A DNA stretch of 64,000 nucleotides from Axinella damicornis (lineage: Eukaryota > Porifera > Demospongiae > Axinellida > Axinellidae), in the NCBI GenBank assembly GCA_963931865.1, contig OZ007511.1:4358626-4422625 (forward strand), read 5' to 3'. Of this stretch, positions 49,267-56,910 are shown piece by piece. A program made the translations under genes and the position numbers. The notes beneath the pieces were generated by a model. The model had not been told where the DNA came from. It was given only the letters and a program-made list of their open reading frames with translations, and ran no database searches. Position 1 is the first letter of the stretch; each line of letters begins with the position of its first letter.

Positions 49267-52200
49267 ATACGTTCCTAAGGGAGGGATGAATGCCTCCCTC
49301 CCAAAGAAACCTTTAGTGGGTGCTGGGAGGTAGGATAACATCATCATGTATATTACGTTGTTGCAAAAGGAAACTGGATTCACATAAGCATCCATACATT
49401 ATGTAGTGTCACTACCTGCACATGGAGGAAGGGTCTGGGCACACACCTACATTCGAGTTGTCCTCATGCCAGAATACCGGCTCGACCAATCAGATTTGTT
49501 GATTGCAAATGATATAATTTCTTACCAGCTACGTATATAGGCTCTATCAATTGGATACGATAAACTTCTGTGCTATGCCATAGTGTTAAAGGGAGCTGTG
49601 AGCAAATTGATAGTGATCATATGTAGTATCATCAATAAATGATAGCTTATTGCTGATTTACACATAATTGCATTCCATGGGAGAAAGGCACATGCCCAGA
49701 CCATGTGCAAAGGTAGCCTCGTTCCCAGGACTCTGCCCAGATTTTATCTCGCAGCCGTGGAGAAAAATTGGGAGGCTGCGAGATAAAATCTGGGCGGAGG
49801 CCTGGGGACGAGGCTAGTGCAAAGGGTGGTATCGAAACATGGCTCCCAATGTATACTTCACAAGAAGCTAAATACGAGCTAGCAAGCAAGCTACGTATAT
49901 AGGCCAGCACTGAAGGGCACACTCCTTTGGGCTTCTAATGTGCCTTTTATGGTCTGGTCTAACAGAAAAAAAAGCCCTTTGCTGCACTGCAAGTGACATA
50001 AATCTGGGTGGGGCCTGGGAACATGGCCAGGGAGAATAGGGAGCAAAATACAACTAAATGTGATGGTTGCTTCAAGTTTACACCACGTTTCGGCCCATAT
50101 CAAATCAATTGCAGTATGCCTTTTCCTTAACTTTACCCTAGCCATTGCCCTACTTCCTGCTAGACCTGTACCATCTTTCTACCCCTGACGTCACTCATGT
50201 GAGGAAATGTACCAGGCCCTCCCCGTACTGCAAGCAACTGGGACTGGGTGGTGTGGGACTGGGATCGAGGCTACGAAGCATGCCTGTTCTAGGAGGGTCT
50301 GGGGGAAAACCCTGGTTCCTGCTACTGACTGACATAACACGAAGAGATTATTCCTGCTCACAAAGAAACTGAGGGAGTAGTACGTAAAGCCTTGACCACT
50401 GCAGTATGAAGTGGTTAATGGTTTGGCAGGAAGTAAGGAAATGGTTAGGGTCAGGCCAGATGCTGAATGTGCATGCATGTCCTTTACCTATACTTAATGT
50501 ACTTCCTGCCGGTCCAAAATCCACATATTTTGTATTACAAATGTATGGTTTGCTCTACCTTAAAACCGCTACAAAGTGCCTTTAGTTCCTCATGTGTATG
50601 ATGTGCTCTCCAGCAAAACGGTGCAGCTGTAGCAATGTAGTCTGGTGAAGCCAAGCCCTCGCAGGCATGTCTAGTCTGGCTTCGCCGATGCGCGCACAAC
50701 GCGCAGTCGCACGGCCGCAAATGTACGGGAGTTTCCAATCTACGTAATCTTGCGTCTGCCTCGCCCCTTTGAAAAATGGCTTCTCCAGCAGCAGGTCTCG
50801 CACAGAAGATCGATGCTCAGCTGGAGTGCCCCATTTGTAATGACCGCTACAAGACTCCCAAAGTTCTGGTGTGTCTCCATTCCTTCTGTCAGGAATGCTT
50901 GGAGAAGCTTGTTGGCCACCATCAAGCCCATAGCTTGCGTCCAAGTATAAACCCCGAGGACAAATCGTCCAAGCCTGCCATCAACTGCCCGTTGTGTCGA
51001 TGCGCGACTGACGTTCCTAGCAATGGCGTGGAGGGTCTCCAAACCAACTTTACCTTGAGCAACATCGTAGAGGTGATGGACATCCACGACACAGAAGGAG
51101 AAAAGGCACCGTCCAGCACGAAGACCTGCGAGAATGGTCTCGACAGCAATCCTGCTGTGGTCCACTGCCTCGATTGCAAGTGTTTCCTCTGCCAGACTTG
51201 TCTCGAGCTCCACAAGAAGATGAAAGCCACGAAGCACCATCGATGTGTCTCGCTCCAGGAGATCAAAGAAGACGTACGAACAATGGAGCAGAAGCGTTAC
51301 TGTGCTGAACACGAGGAGGAGGAGTTGAGGTTGTACTGCAAGACCTGTCGGGAGGTCATCTGTCGTGACTGCACCATTGTGACCCATAAGACCCACGACT
51401 ACACTTTCATCAAGGATGTCAGGGATGAGCTGGTGAAGGAAATGCAACAACTGTTGGATAGTGTGAAGGCCAAAGGAGACGTGTTTGCTGGTCATCAGAT
51501 CCACCTGCAGACTGTTGAGATCATGAACGAAGAGAGCATAATGCAGTGCAGGCAGATGGTCAATCAGTTCTTCGCTGACTGGATCCAGCGACTGCATGCA
51601 AAGGAGGAGGACCTCCTTCAACAGATTGAGGTATTCAGTGTGAAGATCTCCAAGCATGTGATGAGTGAGAACGATGCAGTCCACCTCATGATTGGTCAAA
51701 TGGGGAGTGCCATTGCATTCACAAGACAGCTGCTGGATAGTGGCACGCCGGTTGATATCGCCATGATGAGTAAGCGCACGTGCAAGCAGCTCAGCATTGT
51801 CCAACAGCTGGAGTGGGATCCGAAGGGCGTAAGACCATCCAATTACTCATTTGTTGGCAACGATACCAACCCCCTCACTGCGCATGTTCGTGAAGGAATC
51901 CAACCTGACCAGATCATTGTTGAGGGTCTCCATCAACCCACAGTGGGAAAGAACACCTTCAACATTTGTGTTCTTGGAGAGGTTGCAATAGGGATGGTAG
52001 TGGTTACTGTTGAAGATGCCAATGGAGAGCGGATGGGCAACCCTCAGGTGAAGAAGAAGGGAGTCCGTGAGTGGACAGCGACCTACAACATTCATCAAGA
52101 TGGTCACTACAAGATATCAGTCTCTGTGGATGGAGTCGAGGCAAAGGGAGGGCCTTTCAAGAAGGCATGGATGAGTCGGCTGCCCGTGGGGACAAAGGTT

Positions 52201-55200
52201 CGTCGAGGCCGCGATTGGATGGACATATATGGAAACCAAGATGGAGAACCATTTTCCATTGGGGAAGTTATAGGTGCCTATCAACCTGGGCTGCTGGTTA
52301 GGGTTAGGGTGAAGTGGGGTAATGGTTACGTGGACAGCTACCGCTGGGGAGCTAAGGGGTGCTATGACCTGGAAATAGTCCCTTGTGAATGAGACCACAC
52401 TCGTTTGTTTTGTAGTTGCTGTTTAGCTACCCTGTGTACATGTGTTGCAGTTGAAGTCACAGAATAAAGTAGATGTGTACATGTATATTTTGTTGTGCAA
52501 TATTTTGTCATTTTAAAACAGAATCAAAAATTGCATATTGCAACATTAAGGTTACGGGTACCCACGTATACCGTGCAATAACAGCAACTACATTCATGCA
52601 GTCATGCCAATTCTTACGCTGCCTAGGAACAAAGTCGGTGCTGGACTCGAACCTAGTCAGACCTCCTACTGCTTGAAAGACGAACTTCCTGGAGAGGAGT
52701 GGCTAGCTGGACACCTTGGCCCATCCCACCTACTTGTATAAATTCTGAACGCATGCGACAAACCATTCTCGTTGTGTGCAGAACTGCACCTTCAGCTTCA
52801 GGACGCAGCTAGAAGACATGAATGTCTAGTGACAGAGCTATAAATGGACAAGTAATTCGCCGAGCATCTCCGGCTAGAGACCAAAGTACACTGGGAAAAT
52901 GGCGTTCAACAACGGGTGAGGCGGCGACTTGCCTCTCTAGCAGTGAGAAACAGTCTACTCTGTCTCCGAAAACTAGCTCTGTCACTAGATATATGTTATT
53001 AGCAGCGATTTAAATGCCTATTTCCACCTCAATTACCTTTTTTGGAGGCAAATTTTGTTGCATGCGTGGATAAGTTAACTTCGTGGCCATGGCATTACGT
53101 GCAGCTGCCCGTATACACGCTAATTAGATTTCACTTCCGGTCAACAGGTACCCGTAACCTTAATGCCTAAATCACATCAGTATTGGACATCACCAACAAG
53201 CAAGTCTTGCATGATTGTGAACTCTTCAAGTGATACCCCCAAAAATGGTGAACATATCCATGTAGATGCAAATTGATTCTGTATGGGTTTTAAAATGGGC
53301 AGGGCTGCAGTGTGGAATGTCAAAGACCGCCTTGGTTTGGGGTTGGACTCAATGCCTCCATGAAGAGCTTGGCTGAAGAGCTGCCCCATCTGCCAGGAGT
53401 TCTGGGACACTACAAAACTTGGATCATGGACTCTGGACTGGACAAAGCTACGAAGGGTTATTCCAGCTCTGTCTGTTGAGGCATTATCATGTACAACTCT
53501 TCAAAAGTGTTGTATCTGTGCCAATAAAGGTGGCAATGGCTGAATCCTGGTGGGTTTTGTACCAGCTTTGGCCATCCATGCATCCACTGATTTTATGCAG
53601 ACCACACACATTGGTTGAGAAAACAAGCTTTAATTCAGCTCTGGTTAGAATGCTTTGCCTGCTAAAATAATTAGAAGAGCGGTTATTTTCACCAGAAACC
53701 AAAATCCAGCTTTTCCTGAAGTGTATAAAACAGAAGGAACATTCCATGACTATGATTGAAGCTCATGGTTGAAGCTTATTAAATATGAATGTGACCGTTG
53801 ACATCTCGGAAATTGATGCCTGCCTCAACAGGTTAGAACTTGAGACAGAGCTGGAGCAACTCTTCATAGCTTTGGTGGTGTTTGCTGACTGTATACGGCT
53901 GTTTTTGACCAGTCCACAGTCCAGTCCAGAGCAGGAGTCCACGGTTTGTAGTGTCCCTGCACATGCCTAATTCTATCAGGAGTACCTGGAAAGTACTGCG
54001 TCTTGTCTACACAACAATCAAGTAGGTACCTGTCATTGTAAAAATTGACCCCTTTAAATTGGTTCCCCCCTCCCAGAACCATTTATTTGGGATAAATATG
54101 GACCCCCAGAACTTATTTTCACTGCAAAATTTGGACCCCCTCTGACAACAACAAGCCAGCTTTGTACCCCCTACTGAATTGAGTATTCCAGTATCTTGTC
54201 TCCTGCACTATTCGTCTTTTTTACTTCGGTCTTTTCGCTGTCACTCTCCATCCTGATTTTGTCAGCCACTGTGGCAATTCTGCCTGTCACTGCTGCAACA
54301 GCATCATTTATTCACCTCCACTGTGTACCTTAGCGCCATTCCTACCTCTAACATGCACTGATGATAACTCAAGCGAGTTCAGTGATGATGTCATATCACC
54401 GTTAATGGGGTCCAGGAGCTGCATACTGATTTAACCTATGGGCCTTAGTGGAACGGCTGGCCGTGGGGGAACAAATTTTTCAGGGAGGGGGCCAAGAAAA
54501 ATTAGTTGGGTGTGTGGGTGGGGGGCAATCCAAATTAAACACCACATACCAGCTGCTAGTGCTCCATCATCAGCTTCTGCTGTGATAGTGGCAGCTGATT
54601 AATTAATCACAGAATGCAGCATCAGCCAAGGTTACTCAGACACACTGATTGGTGCCAAAGCTAAGAAGTACTGCATCCAATCCGGTGTGAGTTATGAAGC
54701 TCTGGCCTCGTTCCCAGGCCTGCACAGCAACGAAAAACTGGGAATGAAGCTATCGTAGCTCTGAATATATGTAGCAAGAAGATATTTCATTGGTGACCTC
54801 AAAGATTGTTATTTCTTTACCAGTTGAACTGTTCTTCGCAAGATACGGTATATCTGTCTGGGCACAAGACTATGTAGTATCTGGACTCACCACATCCATG
54901 CTTTGACGGTGTTGTCCACAGAGGCTGTGAGGAGCATCTCCTCCTCTGTCTTCTGCTGCCGTGTCCATGCCACACTCCACACACCATCCTCATGGGCTGC
55001 ATGGAATAGACCCTTGTTCATGTTTGAGTAACCAAGATAACCATATTATCCCCTCCCCGCCTCTCCTCCTTCCCCCTCAATTCAATTAGTCTGGCAGGAA
55101 GTACCTGCATGCTAATTTCAGGGTTAGATAGCGTGAGTTCTCAGCTCACTTCGTTGACTCAATATCAAGACAATATTCCCATAGATGCCATAGTCATAGC

Positions 55201-55701
55201 TGCAACCAGGGTCAAGAAATCTTGACCATCATTTTTGCTGCTTGACCACTTGACCGCATCGCAAAAGACTCTTGACTGCACTGTATTTAGCTGTTGACCA
55301 TTTGACCATGCGCATGTTTTGCCTTGACCCGATAGTATACGGAAGAATGTGTAGTGCCTCCACCCCTTCCTTAGTATATGGGATCAAGATGCTCCAATAG
55401 CCCGGTCGTAGCTGTGACTACAGTGAATATGGGAGTGTCACCCCCTTGTAAGATACCAGCCAGTGCATGAGTATTACATATCTACTTCCTGCTGGACCAG
55501 TCACCAAGGTCCACTATAATTAATAAGTTATTCCTCAGTTGCATGCACCACAATAGTTCTGTAGGGGGCCCAAGTACTCACCCTGGTCCTGTCTGTATGA
55601 TACACTGAACTGGAAAGAGGATAAGCATCCATCAACCTACTAAGATCTCTTCTCACGGGGACAATATTGCATTGCACTGTTAACGAAAAGCTGCTTACCA
55701 T
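34056..55701 (-). CDS. WDR61: WD repeat protein WDR61 (SKI8/SKIC8), complete
   Basis: Exons in transcript order: 55699-55701 (ATG only), 55582-55609, 54891-54996, 40611-40702, 40022-40108, 39293-39441, 36525-36618, 35911-36004, 35537-35629, 35217-35295 and 34056-34145 with the stop. All phases agree and the product is 304 residues, against 305 in human WDR61. Recognisable blades include [108 protein letters not shown] and [10 protein letters not shown]. The final exon reads [20 protein letters not shown] and ends NCPL. The protein is the scaffold of the SKI RNA-surveillance complex with SKIV2L and TTC37, and in animals also associates with the PAF1 complex. The start exon is inference; the rest is firm. 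Confidence 0.93.
34624..34653. repeat. 30-bp poly-G tract
   Basis: Uninterrupted G run in the last WDR61 intron, next to the decayed zinc-finger fragment. It is one of several long G or C homopolymers in the window. Confidence 0.9.
34669..34905 (-). pseudogene. TTF/hAT-transposase-type zinc finger N-terminal fragment
   Basis: The minus-strand frame contains [21 protein letters not shown] and LFSVCKQHG. This resembles the basic, W-x-x-x-x-x-W plus C-x-x-H motif that starts TTF-type zinc fingers of hAT-derived proteins such as ZNF862-like genes. One Cys of the finger appears replaced by Ser and no transposase body follows. It lies in the last WDR61 intron on the same strand, and is probably a dead fragment. 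The family call is moderate. Confidence 0.4.
37468..38660. repeat. 58-bp minisatellite, about 20 copies, in WDR61 intron
   Basis: The unit is ACTGCATACACACACTGAGG followed by GAGCCCTCTTCAGCACATCC and GTGACACTAACCACACCC. Units in the middle of the array are almost identical and those after about 38340 decay, with shortened versions. It sits between the exons at 36525-36618 and 39293-39441. Confidence 0.95.
38950..39215. repeat. ~18-bp minisatellite GACCAGGACAGCTGTCCA
   Basis: About 13 imperfect units contain the palindromic core GACAGCTGTC or GACAACTGTC. It is in the same WDR61 intron as the 58-bp array. Frames through it give repeating CPGLDS peptides and are not genes. Confidence 0.85.
40126..40385. 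repeat. GT microsatellite grading into a GTGTACATGTGTGCATGAGT minisatellite
   Basis: A (GT)n run at about 40139-40185 is followed by four or five units of about 28 bp. It directly abuts the acceptor of the WDR61 exon at 40022-40108, so on the minus strand it supplies the CA-rich sequence upstream of that acceptor. Confidence 0.85.
41942..42952 (+). CDS. secreted cysteine-rich fibrinogen-related-like protein, paralog 1
   Basis: Single-exon gene, 336 residues. Residues 1-22 are a signal peptide ([19 protein letters not shown]). The N-terminal part has [28 protein letters not shown] and [10 protein letters not shown], resembling the start of fibrinogen-related domains. It then continues with [49 protein letters not shown] and [12 protein letters not shown], which are not standard fibrinogen. 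This layout recurs in uncharacterised invertebrate proteins; the function is unknown, with possible lectin-like or matrix roles. It is nested in WDR61 intron 3 on the opposite strand. ATAAAG-containing upstream sequence at about 41741 and 41790 is shared with paralog 2 and may hold the promoter. Confidence 0.85.
   Translation: MLEMAMLVLLLALTQLLALATTEHVVYNGRTLEGGERVCPGDQQTRAVLDEIDMEVRNIILVGLQPYNPANSCSAISEILPSGLYWVRSHNGTAVQVFCDMDRVCGCSNTRGWTRVANLNMRDPSQQCPGEWILQNRSSQPRRLCGRNLSINSGPGGCLSATYSTYSISYSHVCGRVIGYQYGLPDAFGDGVGLNVEGTYLDGVSLTHGLPGTRQHIWSFSAGLTEIGYPGYPMNSCPCLDTAVAPSFVGNDYFCESAIPTPRYVYILHASDPLWDGQGCGSPPCCELSTPPGVTAPWFCKQLPQTTTDDIEVRICGNQPPGDEDTPVEHIEIYIR
43085..43230 (+). pseudogene. short retroelement scrap downstream of paralog 1
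   Basis: The phrase CCCAAACCTGTTTTGGGGAAGGAACAATGATTC and following GGACCGGGACTGG match the start of the larger reverse-transcriptase remnant at 46260. This shows that both members of the tandem duplication end in the same retroelement scrap. Confidence 0.55.
43431..44518. repeat. 17-bp minisatellite GGGAATGAGACTAGCCA, about 64 copies
   Basis: Near-perfect tandem units vary between GCCAGGG, GCCTGGG and GCCTAGG. The array separates the two fibrinogen-like paralogs. The unit matches the terminus of a MITE family found elsewhere in the window (GCCTGGGAACGAGGCTA), suggesting the array grew from such a terminus. Confidence 0.95.
45043..46044 (+). CDS. secreted cysteine-rich fibrinogen-related-like protein, paralog 2
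   Basis: Single-exon gene, 333 residues from the ATG at 45043, equivalent to the paralog 1 start; the frame is also open a little upstream without an ATG. The signal peptide, [58 protein letters not shown] and [12 protein letters not shown] are shared with paralog 1. The middle (about residues 140-260) differs by several in-frame indels, and the C-terminus extends to AELTNSTAA. Upstream DNA (44640-45042) is a close copy of 41430-41941, so the duplication includes the promoter. Confidence 0.85.
   Translation: MLDMAMLVLLLALTQLLALATTEHVVYNGRMLEGGEGVCPGDQQTRTVLDEIDMEVRDIILVGLQPYNPANSCSAISEILPSGLYWVRSHNGTAVQVFCDMDRVCGCSSTRGWTRVANLNMSDPSQQCPGEWILHTYGSEQRRLCGRGSGCLSALYSTYGIGYSHVCGRVIGYQYGTPDAFGGLQTIEGSYMDGVSLTHGPPGTRQHIWTFAAGPSEPGDNLLHSCPCVSGTVTPSYVGNDYFCESGNPEQSNHFNSVFYGSDPLWDGEGCGFPPCCELSSGPPGVTAPWFCKQLPQSTTDDIEVRICGDQDEDTPVELVEIYIAELTNSTAA
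46250..47760 (+). pseudogene. Penelope-like or related retroelement reverse transcriptase remnant
   Basis: In broken frames the segment shows a [19 protein letters not shown] stretch (about 46330-46375), typical of the start of Penelope-like reverse transcriptases. Near 47560 there is [17 protein letters not shown], like the FLDVL region of the same enzymes. Further downstream come arginine/cysteine-rich words around 47640-47730. Many stops and shifts are present, so it is inactive. Confidence 0.5.
46796..46920. repeat. three tandem 41-42-bp units with internal GGGGAGCATGCCCC palindrome
   Basis: The unit CTAAGTTCCAAACATTTCCT followed by GGGGGGAGCATGCCCCCAGT repeats three times nearly unchanged inside the retroelement remnant. 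The palindrome can form a hairpin in each unit. Confidence 0.9.
48189..48226. repeat. ~38-bp poly-C tract
   Basis: Long uninterrupted C run, G-quadruplex capable on the opposite strand. Confidence 0.9.
49236..49265. repeat. 30-bp poly-G tract
   Basis: Long uninterrupted G run, G-quadruplex capable on this strand. Confidence 0.9.
49714..49816. mobile_element. palindromic MITE with TAGCCTCGTTCCCAGG ends
   Basis: The 103-bp unit begins TAGCCTCGTTCCCAGG and ends CCTGGGGACGAGGCTA. Its inner arms CCCAGATTTTATCTCGCAGC pair almost exactly. It belongs to the same terminal family as 62793-62922, 40881-40916 and several scraps. Confidence 0.85.
50776..52392 (+). CDS. TRIM-type RING E3 ligase with filamin and MIB/HERC2-like domains
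   Basis: Intronless, 538 residues, ATG in a GAAAAATGG context. The RING spans residues 18-74 (C18, C21, C33, H35, C38, C41, then CPLC at 71-74). B-box 1 is at about 115-165 ([17 protein letters not shown]) and B-box 2 at about 174-215 ([22 protein letters not shown]). A coiled coil covers about 215-330, and a filamin-type Ig repeat about 375-465 ([11 protein letters not shown]). The C-terminal 468-538 segment has [33 protein letters not shown] and YDLEIV, matching the MIB/HERC2 fold. RING-B-box-B-box-coiled coil-filamin resembles TRIM45; the extra domain is unusual. Likely a cytoplasmic ubiquitin ligase, substrate unknown. An AATAAA at about 52463 could end the transcript. It is nested in WDR61 intron 3 on the opposite strand. 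Confidence 0.92.
   Translation: MASPAAGLAQKIDAQLECPICNDRYKTPKVLVCLHSFCQECLEKLVGHHQAHSLRPSINPEDKSSKPAINCPLCRCATDVPSNGVEGLQTNFTLSNIVEVMDIHDTEGEKAPSSTKTCENGLDSNPAVVHCLDCKCFLCQTCLELHKKMKATKHHRCVSLQEIKEDVRTMEQKRYCAEHEEEELRLYCKTCREVICRDCTIVTHKTHDYTFIKDVRDELVKEMQQLLDSVKAKGDVFAGHQIHLQTVEIMNEESIMQCRQMVNQFFADWIQRLHAKEEDLLQQIEVFSVKISKHVMSENDAVHLMIGQMGSAIAFTRQLLDSGTPVDIAMMSKRTCKQLSIVQQLEWDPKGVRPSNYSFVGNDTNPLTAHVREGIQPDQIIVEGLHQPTVGKNTFNICVLGEVAIGMVVVTVEDANGERMGNPQVKKKGVREWTATYNIHQDGHYKISVSVDGVEAKGGPFKKAWMSRLPVGTKVRRGRDWMDIYGNQDGEPFSIGEVIGAYQPGLLVRVRVKWGNGYVDSYRWGAKGCYDLEIVPCE
52545..53164. mobile_element. 620-bp non-autonomous DNA transposon with TTAA flanks
   Basis: Perfect inverted termini ATTAAGGTTACGGGTACC are found at both ends. 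TTAA sits at the outer edge of each (52546-52549 and 53160-53163), fitting a TTAA target-site duplication as in piggyBac-type elements with TIR GGTTACGGGTACC. No transposase is encoded. Confidence 0.75.
53165..54890. other. remaining gene-free part of WDR61 intron 3
   Basis: Unassigned sequence with TGGACCCCC-type repeats near 54100-54150 and a GCCTCGTTCCCAGGC MITE scrap at about 54705-54750. Short frames such as 53785-53970 lack domain or splice support. Confidence 0.5.
55211..55332. repeat. cluster of TTGACC motifs in WDR61 intron 2
   Basis: TTGACC occurs six times and TTGACT once in about 110 bp, in one orientation and irregularly spaced. It could be a degenerate short tandem repeat or a cluster of half-sites (AGGTCA on the other strand). 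Confidence 0.6.
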
Positions 55702-56910
55702 GGCTGCTGCAGGCTAAGACTGCAGTGTTACTCGATCTCGATCTTGCAGCTTAGTCTAGCTCTATTCTATTTCATGCGCACCGTATGTTATAGTATACGG
55801 AAATGTAACATTGTACAACGGAGATTTGGCCCATGTGGAATGATTCCACAGTGAATGCTGTATATGTTGAGCTGTGGAGATGCCTAGATCAAGAGCGGTA
55901 AGCAGGATTGTGTGTGAAGGTGGAGGTATGTTGTAGTGATGGGTATGGGGGTGTGGCATGAACGTGAGCGTTGGGGGCGTGTCATAAGGGGGTGGAACCC
56001 TGACAACTACTGTGGTAACCATGGTCAAGTTCCTGCTTCCCCGCGAGTGATACTGGAAGTGATCCATGCTGGGGTTGTTTGGGTCTGGGAACGATGATGT
56101 CACATACGACATGAATCTGCCTATGCTATAGCGCTAAGGTTAAGTTCAAGGACTGGAGCTGTACTCTTTCCTGGAACTTAGTCACAAAACCAAAACTCCT
56201 AAAATGGGCTGACCTATATAGTCTCGCCGGCCAGATTTTACATTCCGCCGAGAGGGGAAGTAAAGTCTGAGAACCTGCCTATTCCATTTTCGTTCACGCA
56301 ATTCGAAATTATTGCGCATCACGTAAAAGGAATGCTTATTTGCTTTATGTCTGGTCACTTTGACAGGTTTTCATGGATGTCGCCGGAATATTGGTGGCAC
56401 CAATCAGATTGGAAAGCGTTCAATAATGACATTTACCTTCCGTATTGGTCACAGGATCCGTACAGATTCAAACGAGAACAAGAACAGATTTGCGAGCTAG
56501 ATGTCCTTTGCAGTTGTAAGTGAACGGCATGAACATGTTATTGCTGATCACCGACGTTGCAGAACAGCGGTGCAGACACTTCCTACCTCGTGACATTTGA
56601 TATGACATCACGTTGTTTAATTCCTCCAAGCCATGGCAACCTGTCTATGGTGACCAGACATTCGTTTCCCCTCCCCCTGCGCGCCACGAACGTCTGGCTC
56701 GCGAGATGCTTTTACGGTTTGTTCAAAAGACAATGAACCCAAGAGTCATCACAGACTACTTCCTGGTGAGAGTAGGAATTGAAGCTAATCTTTCTGTCAT
56801 CAACATTGATGGTAGGAATTGAATGCAGCCGTGGATCTGTGCCGGGTTGAGTTATTCACCTGACCGGTCCTTCCTGCTGCTTCTCTGAATTGCCATTCTC
56901 CCTCCACCAG
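55702..56910. promoter_or_regulatory. head-to-head intergenic region between WDR61 and MOGS
   Basis: About 1.2 kb separates the WDR61 ATG (minus strand) from the first recognised MOGS exon (plus strand). The arrangement suggests a shared or closely spaced promoter, and unmapped 5' exons of either gene may lie here. One candidate is the segment ending at the GTGAGA donor at about 56764, in compatible phase 0. No core promoter motif stands out. Confidence 0.4.

Larger units (their letters stand above)
47761..50775. other. gene-free stretch of WDR61 intron 3
   Basis: This holds a poly-C tract (48189-48226), short direct repeats of CAGTGCTACACATTGTATG at about 48575-48660, a poly-G tract (49236-49265) and the palindromic MITE at 49714-49816. 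No convincing coding frame was seen on either strand before the TRIM gene. Confidence 0.6.

Noticed and set aside
50740..51804. 354-codon open frame antisense to the TRIM gene
   Set aside because: It shadows the RING to coiled-coil region, shows no domain and ends inside the sense gene.
52290..52315. Telomere-like TTAGGG pair
   Set aside because: Two units only, within the coding sequence of the TRIM gene.
56613..56822. 69-codon frame as a separate gene before MOGS
   Set aside because: No domain and no initiation support. It ends near a GTGAGA donor in phase 0, so at most it is a candidate 5' exon of MOGS.
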